The translations under genes and the position numbers were made by a program. A stretch of 64,000 bases of DNA. Origin: Fidelibacterota bacterium (GTDB lineage Bacteria; Pseudomonadota; Alphaproteobacteria; Rhodospirillales; Rhodospirillaceae). Under the pieces are notes generated by a model. It searched no databases. It had not been told where the DNA came from and worked only from the letters and a program-made list of their open reading frames with translations. Of the stretch, positions 17,148 to 26,830 are shown one piece after another; positions within the stretch are counted from its first letter, which is position 1, and every line of letters begins with the position of its first letter. Location: the NCBI GenBank assembly GCA_947475895.1, contig CANJMF010000016.1, positions 1 to 64,000 of the forward strand. The letters are read 5' to 3'.

Positions 17148-18332
17148 ATGAAGCGCCGGTACAAATTTAGCATTGTCGCACTAACGTTATCTCTATTGGC
17201 CGGCGCTGCGCCTGATGGCTTCGCCCAAGACAAGCCGAGCGGCGAAATCCCTCGGTTTGTCGTAGACCCCTTTTGGCCTAAGCCCTTGCCGAACCGCTGG
17301 ATGGTGGGCGAGATCGGGGGCATCTGCATTGACAGCAAGGACCACGTTTTCGGGATCAATCGCGCCAACGTAACTCCCGTTCAAAAAATTCTCGGCAAGG
17401 TTCCCGCACCACCGGTGATCGAATACGACCAAGCCGGAAATCTTGTGAATTCATGGGGAGACCCAGAAGCCATGCCTAAAAACCTGCATGGCTGCATTTT
17501 CGACAAAGACGACAACATCTGGATTGGCGGAAGCGCCGGCGGCGCAATTCAGAAATGGACTCACGACGGTAAAAAGCTCTTGCTTCAGATTGGCGACCGG
17601 AATGTGTGCGATGGCGTATGTGGCGAGAAGGAAAGCCTTAACGCCAGCAAAACCATGCTCAACCTTCCCGCCGATATCGCGATCGATTCGGAAAACGGCG
17701 ATATCTACGTGGCGGATGGCTACGGCAATCACCGGATCGTTGTGTTCAATTCCAAGGGCGTATTTCTTCGTCAATGGGGCAAGGCTGGAACCGCACCAGG
17801 CGAATTCGCCGCGACCGGTGCAGGGCATCCTCATTGCGTTCTGATCGGCGAAGACAAACTTGTTTACGTCTGTGATCGCGGCAATGACCGCATTGAGGTG
17901 TTCGATAAGAAGGGCACTCTTAAATCGGTTATCCCAATTAAGCTCGGGACAGCGTATTCGAATGCACCAGATGGATCACCAGGTGCCAAGCGTATTGCCT
18001 CGGCAAATGATCTCGTATTCTGGGGCCCAAAGCAGCGCTACATGCTCGTAGATGACGTCGGTAACGAGCAGATTTGGATTCTCGATCGAACGCTAGCAGG
18101 CAAGTCCGGCATTCCGCCGATCATCGGCGGGTTTGGCAGTCAGGGCCACAATGCGGGATCTTTCGTGACGTTGCATGGCCTCGAGGTCGACTCGAAAGGC
18201 AACCTCTACACTGCGGAAGTGATCGAGGGACAGCGTATGCAGAAGTTCGTTCCGACGGGTACGTTATCGGCAAGCGGATTGCCTACCTATATGGGCAGTC
18301 CGCATTACGAGGCGTTGCCGGATACCAAATAA
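17148..18332 (+). CDS. NHL1: exported NHL-repeat beta-propeller
   Basis: The 394-residue protein has a signal peptide ending GFAQ and several NHL-type repeats: GGICIDSKDHVFGINR, LPADIAIDSENGDIYVADGYGNHRIVVFNSKGVF, LVYVCDRGNDRIEVFDKKG and LHGLEVDSKGNLYTAE. The fold resembles six-bladed propellers such as peptidyl-alpha-hydroxyglycine lyase and related periplasmic proteins. A lyase or binding role is possible, but active-site residues were not checked. The closest relative here is NHL2 at 41966, and a remnant of a third is at 22748. A bidirectional terminator follows. Confidence 0.85.
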   Translation: MKRRYKFSIVALTLSLLAGAAPDGFAQDKPSGEIPRFVVDPFWPKPLPNRWMVGEIGGICIDSKDHVFGINRANVTPVQKILGKVPAPPVIEYDQAGNLVNSWGDPEAMPKNLHGCIFDKDDNIWIGGSAGGAIQKWTHDGKKLLLQIGDRNVCDGVCGEKESLNASKTMLNLPADIAIDSENGDIYVADGYGNHRIVVFNSKGVFLRQWGKAGTAPGEFAATGAGHPHCVLIGEDKLVYVCDRGNDRIEVFDKKGTLKSVIPIKLGTAYSNAPDGSPGAKRIASANDLVFWGPKQRYMLVDDVGNEQIWILDRTLAGKSGIPPIIGGFGSQGHNAGSFVTLHGLEVDSKGNLYTAEVIEGQRMQKFVPTGTLSASGLPTYMGSPHYEALPDTK

Positions 18333-18351
18333 GCCGACGAGTAGACGTAAA

Positions 18352-18390
18352 AAAACGCCGGCCGTGTTGAGCGGCCGGCGTTTTCTTTTT
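18352..18390. terminator. bidirectional terminator between NHL1 and TonB receptor 2
   Basis: A perfect 13-base stem AAAACGCCGGCCG/CGGCCGGCGTTTT with loop TGTTGAG. It has T tracts on the plus strand and an A tract on the other side, so it can stop both converging genes. Confidence 0.93.
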
Positions 18391-18397
18391 GATCTAG

Positions 18398-21317
18398 CTA
18401 CATCTTGAAACGAATACCGGCGCGATACACAGCGCCGAGCATGTCATACGAGGCGGCGCTATTGCTGATCGCCGTGTAGAACGGTGCCACAGCCGGCGGC
18501 GGATCGTTGTTGAGCATGTTCTTCACCGAGAAGAATAGGTCTCCGGTCGTTGATTCTCCGATGTTGAGTTTATAGGAAACGTTTGCGTCCAGATAGAAAC
18601 GACCAGCGATGCGATTGTAATTGATCGTTTGGTGGTCGGTCGTGGAGGTGGGGCAGCCCGACGTACATTCGATGTATTCGCTGTTGATCGTCCCTCCACT
18701 GACCGCGCGGGCGGTCAATGCAACGGACACGGGATCGAGCGCGTATTGCGCGGTGGCCGTCAGCTTCCAATTCGGCGGGTTGCTGGCATTGTTTTCACCG
18801 ACGTGGTCGGACGGCGCGTTGAAGGTGTTGTCCTGGTAGTTCCGAAGGTAGAACGTCATGTTGCCGTGAAGCGAGAAATCGCCGCGCCAATCCGAGGCAA
18901 TGTCCGACATTGGAAAACGGTAACTTGCTTCCAAATCGATGCCGCGGACATCTTGAGTGGCAAGGTTGACAGAGAAGTTAGTAATCGCGGTTACCAGGCC
19001 GTTCACACGCGTGATATTTGAGCAGAGCGCGGGAAAGCGACCGTTGTAGCAAGTGTCCATCACTTGTTGGACGGTTAGCGGCAGGATCGCGCCACCGATG
19101 TTCACATCCCAGTAATCGACCGAGGCGTTAAAACCATCAATGAAACGGGGCGCGAAAACGATGCCGATGCCCGTTGTATCGGCTTTTTCCGGCACTAGAT
19201 TCGGGTTGCCGATGTTGATCGAGGCGCCGATGGCATAGCTAGTGCCGGTGAAGCGGTCGTTGATTACGGTTCCGCCGCCGCCGGAAGCCTGTGGCGGCGA
19301 GAAAAGTTCTTGAAGGTTTGGGCTGCGGACATCGCGTGACCGCGTGATGCGGAATTTAATGTCATCGATCGGCGCGTAAGTCGTACCGAATTTATACGTC
19401 GTAATAAAGCCCGAGAGTTCATACCCAGTGAAGCGCACAGCTGCACTGAGGTCCCAGTTTTGGGCCCAGCTTTCGCCTCTGGCGAGCGGGATAACGGTCT
19501 CGAGTGCACCTTCCGTGACGGACTGCTCCCCGTCGAGGCCTGCGTAGTTACCGGTACCGTGATCCATTGCGAGAGAAACGGCGTCGGCGACCGCGTGGAC
19601 GCTGTCCATGCGGTGCTCGAGGCTGACTGCGAGCGACACGGGGCCAGCCCACAGCGACAACGGTTCACCCGAAAACGACGCTGCATACGTCTGTTGTTTG
19701 ACGACACCGTGCTGAAAATCGACGCCGTTGTAATTCATCCATTCAACTGAGGCTGAATTGCCGGTGTTTACGCCGACACCCATGGGATTCCAGGGCTTGC
19801 AGCCGTTGTTGGGGCTGGTAAGCGTTGACCGGCAGACGATCTGGCCAGTCGTCGGGTTCACGACGGCGTCAATCGCCAACCGATAACGCGTGTTCGATAC
19901 CCCGTATGGATTGTGGACCGAAAGCTTCGTCGCGCCATATGCGTAATAGGCGTTCCAATTCCACGATGAATCAAAGGCGTTCAAAGAGCCCTCGACGCCG
20001 ACGTTGGCTCGATAGGTTTGGCGCGTGTTGTCATTGCCGAACTGCGGAAGATCACGGCTTTCGGTACCGAATGCGAACGACGTGATGTTGTTCGCAAACA
20101 TCGCGGTGCGTACTGACTCCGGAAGATAGGCGTTGTCTCGTTGAATTGTGAGATTGCCCAGAAAGAAAGGCGGCTGAATTAAATTCCAGAGATGGTTTTG
20201 CGACCAGCCGTACTGGGCAAATACACTGATGCTGTCCGATACGTCGTAGCTAACCCGGGTGAATAGGTTTTGGCTGGTGCTGTTAGGATCCAGGTCGTTA
20301 TACGGGCGCTCGTCGCTGAGCTGCCAATCGCCGCCGACCATGTAGGGATTGGAGACGATGCTGCCGTAATTGAATTTGAACGGTGTGCCGCCAGAGCCGA
20401 ACGCGGTGCCCTTCAAGGGACCATGAGGTGATGATGCCGCCCGGCGTTGCCGTGAGCATGCCGACGTTAAATGACACAAGCTGGTTAGGTTGGCCGTTGG
20501 TGGCTGAGTACGCTGGGTTCGTCAGTTGTTGAAAACCAGTACGATTCCAAGCGCGCCCGCCGTCCCCGCGAATACCCTGATTGTGGTTTTGGTCGGCAGA
20601 AAACAGAACGTGTCCGCGATCGTCTGCGAACCCGAAGCCGGCTGACAAGCTCACCTTATAGTTTTTGTCGTCACCGTAATTGGTCAGGCCGCCGGAGAGT
20701 TCACCCTTAACCCCGACAAATTTCCTGTTTAGAATAAAGTTCACAACGCCTGCGACGGCATCTGATCCATAGACGGCCGAGGCGCCGCCGGTGACAACGT
20801 CAATGCGCGAAATAAGCTGAGATGGGAACGACGCCACGTCAATGACGCCCTGATAGGAAGATCCGACGGTGCGTTGACCGTCGAGCAGTACCAGGACGCG
20901 GTTCGATCCGAGTGAGCGCAGATTGAGTGTCTGCAGACCGGCAATACCCGGGGAAAGCTGGGTCGATCCGCTGACTGGGGTCATATTGCCTGTCAAGGCG
21001 GGCATCGTATTAAGAAAGCCGATCAGGTTCGCATCCGCGCTTTTCTCGATCTGCTCATTGCTGACGACGGTTAAGGGCGTCGGCGCTTCGTATCCTTCGC
21101 GAACAATGCGTGATCCCGTGACGACAATCTCTTCGACGGGAGCTTGCTCTGCGGTCTGCCCGGACTTGGCGGCCGGCGCGGTCGATTGCGCAAACGCCGA
21201 TGCAGAAAACGCCATGACAGCAGCGATCGCCGTCGAAGACATCATTGCATTCAAGCGACTGCGGTTTCGCGCAGCTTGCGGCGAACTCACAAAAAGCACG
21301 TCATGAGAAACACTCAT
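18398..21317 (-). pseudogene. TonB-dependent receptor 2, broken by one frameshift
   Basis: Two overlapping minus-strand frames make one receptor. The first, starting at 21317 behind a GGGGGGAG site, encodes signal, EEIVVTGSRI, plug and first strands. It leaves the receptor frame after ATPGGIITS near 20428. The other frame resumes with GPLKGTAFGSGGTPF near 20422 and continues to RAGIRFKM. Receptor 1 reads APGGTVIAGPLKGTTFGAGGTPF across the same point, so one extra base near 20422-20430 explains the break. The whole interval is 2920 bases; minus one it is 973 codons, exactly the size of receptor 1. It may be a true pseudogene, a phase-variable switch or a sequencing error; there is no long homopolymer at the site. 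Confidence 0.88.
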
Positions 21318-21641
21318 TGGATAACTCCCCCCTAAAAAAGATACGAAAGTACTCGTGCGCGTTGCCGCAACTTAACTCGAATACCTCAAATATTTGAAAC
21401 GACTATATGTATGCGACAAACGTAAAACGAAGCGCATGCTCCAGCGGCCTTACACCGAAGACCGCCTCACAACCCCAAGCTATCAGTGCGCTTTCTCCCG
21501 AGACTGTCTCGCCTGCGACAATTGGAGACGGCGCTTTTTGTTAATTCCCATCGTCGCTTGACTCGTCTGGGTGACGAGACAATAGTTTTTGCGAGATGTC
21601 CGCATTGCGCGGATCGTATCGTTTTAGGGGAGGAATAAATC
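21318..21641. other. divergent control region between TonB receptor 2 and VOC2
   Basis: Holds the ribosome-binding sites of both divergent genes and, near 21500, a perfect palindrome CGAGACTGTCTCG that could be an operator (inference). No gene is supported. Confidence 0.45.
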
Positions 21642-22652
21642 ATGCAGCACGTTTTGGAGCGTATAGAAGAGCAACTTCGTGCCGGACTCATTTCGCGGCG
21701 CAAGTTTGTTGCGCTTTCGGCAATGGCAACAGCCCAAGCGGCGATGCCGGCGTTCGCACAGGGTACCTCCATGCCGTTTCCCGTGATCACTCTGAATCAC
21801 GTGTCGATTCCGGTCGCTAATCCGCCCAAAACGTTAGAGTTCTATCAAAAGATTTTTGACTTCTCGATTTTTACAAGCCAGTCCAACGGCAAAGTGCCAG
21901 CCATGACGATTTCTGGGGGACCGCAGTCCGTCATGCTGGCGGATTCAAACATCTATCCGCGGGAACGCCTCAAGCACCATTCTTGCCTGGGGATGCGCAA
22001 CTTTGATCCCAATGTCGTCGTCAAAACTCTGAATGCAAATGGAATTGAGGCCAGTGCACGTCCGCGCCCGGCCGCGGCCTCCGTTCCTCCGGGCACTATC
22101 GATACGCCTGAACTCGGATTTCGAGATCCAGACGGGCTCGCTCTGCAAATTCAGGCGGCGGATTATTGCGGCGGGACGGGTTTCCTCGGCAATGAGTGCA
22201 AATTCGATCCTGCGAAGCGTACCAAGTCTCTTTTAGTCGTGCGTACGCTCAACAGCGTGCAACATTACGTCAGCAACGTTGATCGCTCGCTCGCGTTTTA
22301 TCTGAAAGTGTTCGATGTGAAAGTTCGCACACGTCAGGCCAAAGGTGCTGTGCCTATTTTGACGATCGGAGATGGACCTCACTTCATCTCGCTCCATGAA
22401 GGAGATTCGATCGGTCATCACTTCACATTAGGAATCGAGAATTTCGATGCCCAACAGGCCTTGAAGGTACTGAAAAGCCAGGGGGTCGCCGCAGAGCTTC
22501 GTATGCGGCCGGCCGCCGAGCAGCGACCCATCGTTGAAGGTGCGAAAGACACACCGGAAATCAAATTCCTGGATCCGGACGGGATCGGCGTCACCCTCGT
22601 CGATTGGCGCAATGCCGGCGGCGTCGGCCCGATCGGAAGTATTGTCGCCTAA
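21642..22652 (+). CDS. Tat-exported two-domain VOC-family protein
   Basis: A 336-residue protein with a twin-arginine signal (ISRRKFVALSAMATAQAAMPAFAQ) and two VOC domains. Domain 1 runs from TLNHVSIPVANPPKTLEFY to DPDGLALQIQ, domain 2 from TLNSVQHYVSNVDRSLAFY to DPDGIGVTLVDW. The pattern resembles extradiol-dioxygenase/glyoxalase proteins, but the metal-ligand Glu of the DPDGxxxE motif is Gln in domain 1 and Thr in domain 2. A binding or altered catalytic role is therefore possible. GGGGAGGA precedes the ATG. It is divergent from TonB receptor 2 and upstream of the exported flavoprotein set. Confidence 0.83.
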   Translation: MQHVLERIEEQLRAGLISRRKFVALSAMATAQAAMPAFAQGTSMPFPVITLNHVSIPVANPPKTLEFYQKIFDFSIFTSQSNGKVPAMTISGGPQSVMLADSNIYPRERLKHHSCLGMRNFDPNVVVKTLNANGIEASARPRPAAASVPPGTIDTPELGFRDPDGLALQIQAADYCGGTGFLGNECKFDPAKRTKSLLVVRTLNSVQHYVSNVDRSLAFYLKVFDVKVRTRQAKGAVPILTIGDGPHFISLHEGDSIGHHFTLGIENFDAQQALKVLKSQGVAAELRMRPAAEQRPIVEGAKDTPEIKFLDPDGIGVTLVDWRNAGGVGPIGSIVA

Positions 22653-22747
22653 AGATAATATGGTGAATAGGAGCGCCCCGTTCGGCGCTCCTATCCTCAC
22701 GCATTCTATTCATCTGGTTTCCGCGCATACGCCCTTTCTGGTGCCGC

Positions 22748-22905
22748 GATCCAAGTCGTATCTACTAAAGTGACTTTGGATGGTAAGGTCATCGGAATGC
22801 TGGGACAGCCCGGACGGGAGTTATTTTGCGTCGTCCATTCCATGGAATGGTCAGGATCAGCACACCCATTTTGTCGCTGATGTTCTTCATGGGCGGGCGC
22901 GATAA
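22748..22905 (+). pseudogene. degenerate 3' end of an NHL-propeller gene
   Basis: The region encodes DPSRIY, then after one extra base KVTLDGKVIGMLGQPG and VHSMEW, then in the next frame HTHFVADVLHGRAR and a TAA at 22903-22905. The intact NHL2 protein ends with NPARVYKVSLEGKVLGMLGEPG, IHGMACQDEHTIWVADMGNWRAQ. The match runs in the same order across two frameshifts, so this is the decayed tail of a third NHL gene. It lies directly before the flavoprotein gene, as NHL2 lies before the hydroxy-acid dehydrogenase gene. Confidence 0.8.
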
Positions 22906-22968
22906 TTGACGATGCAAATGGCGAGAGCAGGGTGCCGGTATGCCCGGCATATAAAGGGGGAGAGAGCG

Positions 22969-25071
22969 ATGTCTAAGAATCGGCGTGGCGCACAGGATCA
23001 AGAAAACACTGCTCCAGGTGCAGGTGATACAAGACGCAACTTTTTGCGCGGTATGGCTGCAGGCATTGGAACGCTGGGCATAGCGGCGGCGTCCGAGACG
23101 TCTGCCGCAGAGCCGGGCGAGCATTGGGATTATGAAGCTGACGTCGTTATCTGTGGCGCCGGCGCGTCCGGACTTACGTGCGCCATTCTTGCCCGGGATC
23201 TCGGAAACAGCGTGATTATCGTCGACGCCAACTTTGATGTTGGCGGTAAGATGTTGCACAGCGGTGCGAACGTGTCCCTCGGCGGCGGCGATCCCATACA
23301 AAAGCGCGATATGGCCGGGGCAAAAGATCCCGACGGTTTTGTAACAGTTCCTCCTCGCCATAAGCCAGAAGAGCTGGACGACAGCCCTGACCGTTGGTTT
23401 ACCGAACTCACCGATTGGTCCGTTCTCGATACCGGCGGCGCCGCGCCATATCGATATAACGAGCGCGAGTTAATGCGCGCGTTTGCTGATAACGGGGCAA
23501 AAGTCCGTCAATTGCTGATGGACAACTATGTCCGATTTGGTCGTCTCACAGGTTCCATGCCCAATTCCGGGGTTGCCCGTGCGCGGTTTGCGACAGCGAT
23601 CATGAAGCTTGGCGAGGTCACCGATATTAAAGCGGGCACCGTCTCGCGGCAGGATGCCGGCGAGCAGGATGTCCGCGCCAGTCACTTTTCGCCTACGGCA
23701 ATGTATTCCATGGAGCTCGTGGCAAGCGCCAATACTGTCGGCAATGGTGCCGCTCTTTCCCGACCGCTTGAGTTTAGCGCGCGAGAAAAGGGGATTCAGT
23801 TCATTCTGAATCGACACATGGATGAGTTGATCCGCGAAGAACCATTCGGCGGTCGCATTCTGGGAATTCGGACGAGTTACTCACCGCGTTTTGATCCAGA
23901 TACCGGAAAGCAGCTGCCTAGCCTTTGGACAAAAGGAAATATTGAGGAGAAGCGAAAGGTCGTTACGATTCGCGCACGCAAGGGCGTTATGGTCGGTACG
24001 GGCGGGCACAGCGGCAACCCTGAATTTCGCAGCATGTTTTATCCGGCTATGCGCGATCCAACCTATCCGGCAAGCGCGCTGTCGACACTTGGGCCGCGCG
24101 GTCAAGATGGAAGCGGCATCATTGCGGGCATGAAGGTCGGAGCCACCCTAGCTGGCATGCAGCAGAATTTAGGGATTCCCATCAGTTTTCATATCCCATC
24201 GCGCCTTGCGACACGCGATGCTTACAGTAACGAATTGCCTGGAAACCCGAGCTTCTCATACAGAAAGTCGACTGGTATTGGCGTCGGCACCAGCGCCTTT
24301 GAGCACCTCGTCGTTGTCAACCAAGTTGGAAAACGCTTTTTCAACGAAATCAATCTCACCAAGCGGCCGATGTTCTCTTGGTATCCCGGCGGCCCGATTT
24401 CGGGCATTCCAAATACAGGAGTGGATCACAAGCCAGCAGATTGGCGTAACTGCGATCCGGAGTGGGTCAAGCAAATGTACAACCGCCACCATGCGGTGGA
24501 TGCAGCGTTGCAACTCAATGAAGGCTCCGTCGCGCCCGACTATTTCACAGGAATGATTTGGGCCATTTTTGACCAAAACGCGCTTGATCGCGAAGGCTGG
24601 GATATTAGTGAGCCATTTACGCACCCGACCAATGGTTATTTCTTCAAGGCCGATTCACTTGAGGAACTCGCGAAGAAAATCCAGGCCGGCAACGAGTACC
24701 AACGCGTACCGCTCAAATATTTGTCCGAGACGGTAAAGAAGTGGAATGCAGCCGTTGCTAAGGGCAAGGACGAAGAATTCGGCCGCGGCGACGATGCGCC
24801 CATGCACAGGCTGGAGAAGCCACCGTTTTATGCTGCTTCAGTGATGATCGTTTGGCATGATTCGTACGGTGGCCTTCGGATCAACGGAAAAGCGCAGGTT
24901 GTGGACCTACAAGGGCAAATTATTCCGGGCCTCTATGCAGCCGGTGAGTCCAGCGGAGGGGGAAATCTCCACGGCTTGGGTCGCGCGTTTATGTCGGGAT
25001 ATCTCGCCGGAACGAATCTTCATCACGAACCGAAAACGCAACCAAATGCGAAGCAAAAACGGCGCTCGTGA
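22969..25071 (+). CDS. Tat-exported FAD-dependent oxidoreductase (fumarate reductase/ketosteroid dehydrogenase-like)
   Basis: This 700-residue flavoprotein has a twin-arginine signal (TRRNFLRGMAAGIGTLG), an FAD-binding fold (DVVICGAGASGLTCAILARDLG, then GGKMLHSGANVSLGGG) and the C-terminal flavin block IPGLYAAGESSGGGNLHGLGRAFMSGYLAG. This is the architecture of the FAD_binding_2 family that includes fumarate reductases and 3-ketosteroid delta-1-dehydrogenases. It is probably a periplasmic dehydrogenase; the substrate is not evident. GGGGGAGAG lies before the ATG at 22969; the frame is open further upstream without support. A beta-sandwich protein and a cytochrome c follow on the same strand and may be its partner and acceptor (inference). 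Confidence 0.87.
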   Translation: MSKNRRGAQDQENTAPGAGDTRRNFLRGMAAGIGTLGIAAASETSAAEPGEHWDYEADVVICGAGASGLTCAILARDLGNSVIIVDANFDVGGKMLHSGANVSLGGGDPIQKRDMAGAKDPDGFVTVPPRHKPEELDDSPDRWFTELTDWSVLDTGGAAPYRYNERELMRAFADNGAKVRQLLMDNYVRFGRLTGSMPNSGVARARFATAIMKLGEVTDIKAGTVSRQDAGEQDVRASHFSPTAMYSMELVASANTVGNGAALSRPLEFSAREKGIQFILNRHMDELIREEPFGGRILGIRTSYSPRFDPDTGKQLPSLWTKGNIEEKRKVVTIRARKGVMVGTGGHSGNPEFRSMFYPAMRDPTYPASALSTLGPRGQDGSGIIAGMKVGATLAGMQQNLGIPISFHIPSRLATRDAYSNELPGNPSFSYRKSTGIGVGTSAFEHLVVVNQVGKRFFNEINLTKRPMFSWYPGGPISGIPNTGVDHKPADWRNCDPEWVKQMYNRHHAVDAALQLNEGSVAPDYFTGMIWAIFDQNALDREGWDISEPFTHPTNGYFFKADSLEELAKKIQAGNEYQRVPLKYLSETVKKWNAAVAKGKDEEFGRGDDAPMHRLEKPPFYAASVMIVWHDSYGGLRINGKAQVVDLQGQIIPGLYAAGESSGGGNLHGLGRAFMSGYLAGTNLHHEPKTQPNAKQKRRS

Positions 25072-25128
25072 TGCAAGTTGCGTATGGGCATGCGATAAAT
25101 CAGATGCGCTTATAGGGGAAAAACTTCT

Positions 25129-26058
25129 TTGGCGGCCGATATACATATTTCAGTCAAAATCTCGCCGGGTGAAATTTTTGCAGGCACATCGTTTACGTTT
25201 GTCTGTGAAGTAAGCGGATCACCGACGATCGATTTAGCCGACGGCACGCTTCACATTACTTCGGATGATGGAGCTGTATTTCACGCGGCATCGCTGAGCG
25301 CTAATAGCGATGGCGGAAACAAAGCGGCTGAGATTTCGATGACAGCGCCTAATCGCGCGGGCGCACATTCCTGGCGGGCAGTTTTGCCCGCCGTCGCAGG
25401 GCTTGCGGGGCGAGAGCGGGCCATCTCCGAAGTCTTTACTTTTCACGTCCGGCCTCATGACGTGTCAGTTATGGTCTGGGGAATAAACGCCGCCGTTGCT
25501 GTTGGGGAAAATTTCTCCATCACAGCAGGCCTAAGATGCTGCTGCGGATGTCCTCTGCGCGGTAGAAAACTGCAGATTGCAGATCAAGACGGGAATGTGA
25601 TTCAGGAAGTAGCAACATATGACCATAGCTACCCAGGATCGGAAGGCGTGTATTTTGCGGACGTAAGATTAACGGCTCCGCCGAAAGAGGGAGATTTCGT
25701 ATGGCGCGTGTTGTCGGCTGCGAGCGAAGAAGATCTGTCCCATAGCGGCACGTTTAGTGAAATCCCGATCTGCGTAGCGCCACCGCCCGAGTGTACTGTC
25801 GTGATTAAAGCGGCGGGTATCGAAGGAAAAAAACCGCTCGCGCGAGCCACAGTGGCAATGCATCCGTTTAGAACGCAATCTGACTCAGCCGGAATTGCGA
25901 CATTGCGTATTCCAAAAGGGAAGTACCGCCTTCTCGTGTCTGCCCCCAAGCACGCCGCCGAAAGCCGAGAAGTTGACATCACGGCGGATTACTCAGCAGA
26001 GATTCTCTTGCATGAGGTTCCGTCGCAGAACGCGTACTCCGATTGGGGTCCCACCTGA
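25129..26058 (+). CDS. beta-sandwich protein with carboxypeptidase-regulatory-like domain
   Basis: I know no specific name for this 309-residue protein. It starts at a TTG with AGGGGAA eight bases ahead. Three beta-rich parts can be seen: residues about 1-105, a second part (about 110-215) with a Cys cluster RCCCGCPLRGR, and a C-terminal carboxypeptidase-regulatory-like domain (ARATVAMHPF, DSAGIATLRIPKGKYRLLVSAPKH). No signal peptide is visible, although both neighbours are exported, so it may be co-exported with the Tat flavoprotein as SoxZ is with SoxY, or remain in the cytoplasm. The Cys cluster might bind metal. Confidence 0.65.
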   Translation: MAADIHISVKISPGEIFAGTSFTFVCEVSGSPTIDLADGTLHITSDDGAVFHAASLSANSDGGNKAAEISMTAPNRAGAHSWRAVLPAVAGLAGRERAISEVFTFHVRPHDVSVMVWGINAAVAVGENFSITAGLRCCCGCPLRGRKLQIADQDGNVIQEVATYDHSYPGSEGVYFADVRLTAPPKEGDFVWRVLSAASEEDLSHSGTFSEIPICVAPPPECTVVIKAAGIEGKKPLARATVAMHPFRTQSDSAGIATLRIPKGKYRLLVSAPKHAAESREVDITADYSAEILLHEVPSQNAYSDWGPT

Positions 26059-26104
26059 GGCTGGCCATTATGGGTAGCCTCGCCTTTGTTTTATTTGGAG
26101 TACG

Positions 26105-26563
26105 ATGACTGTGAAATACGCGAAAGTCTTCCTCGCGGTCGGCGCGATCGCTTCAACGATACTGGCACTTCAGCGCGATGCGTCGGCGAGCGATACCACT
26201 ATTTGGTCCGGTGTTTACACCGAGGAACAAGCGCAGCGCGGGAAAAAAGTACACGCTGCTTTATGCACACGCTGTCACGGCCCGCGTTTGGATGGAGCGG
26301 GGCAATCGGATATGCCCAATTCGCCTGCCATCGCGCGTGATCCGTTACTTCGGAAATGGGACGGCCAACCGATCGCGGCCTTGTACGTGCTCACAAAGGC
26401 GACGATGCCCCCTACCGCCGCAGGCGCGTTGTCCGATCAGGAGTATATGGATGCCGTCGCCTACATTCTTAAGATGAGTAGAGCCCCCACTGGAACGGCC
26501 GAACTTGTGCCGGAGTCTGAAGCGCTTAATTCCATCATGATAACGCTTCCGCCTGAACGTTAA
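26105..26563 (+). CDS. exported monoheme cytochrome c
   Basis: This 152-residue product has a signal peptide (ending DASAS), a heme site CTRCH near residue 55, and KATMPPTAAG carrying the likely axial Met, in the order of class I cytochrome c (GKKVHAALCTRCHGPRLDG, YMDAVAYILKMS). It is the third gene of the flavoprotein set and the obvious electron acceptor for the exported FAD enzyme (inference). About 270 bases without a gene separate it from cassette 2. Confidence 0.9.
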   Translation: MTVKYAKVFLAVGAIASTILALQRDASASDTTIWSGVYTEEQAQRGKKVHAALCTRCHGPRLDGAGQSDMPNSPAIARDPLLRKWDGQPIAALYVLTKATMPPTAAGALSDQEYMDAVAYILKMSRAPTGTAELVPESEALNSIMITLPPER

Positions 26564-26830
26564 GCAGGCATGACCTAGATCCGTGCGCAATCCGCGTCCA
26601 CAACTCGGCCAATTTTTTGCTGCAGTGCACAATGCCGTCTTTGTGAAGTGGAATGTCGCCTACACGATAGTCTGGGGTAGGTTACTTTCGTACAGTAGCA
26701 AGACTCGTGTATAGTCTATTCGATCTTTCTGCCGGGCAGGCCGCTTCGTATGCGCCGCGTATTTTTGCCTGCAGCTGAGGGATTGAGCGTTACGATAGAC
26801 GTTCTGCGCGAGGTGCGGGAGGATTGAGGT

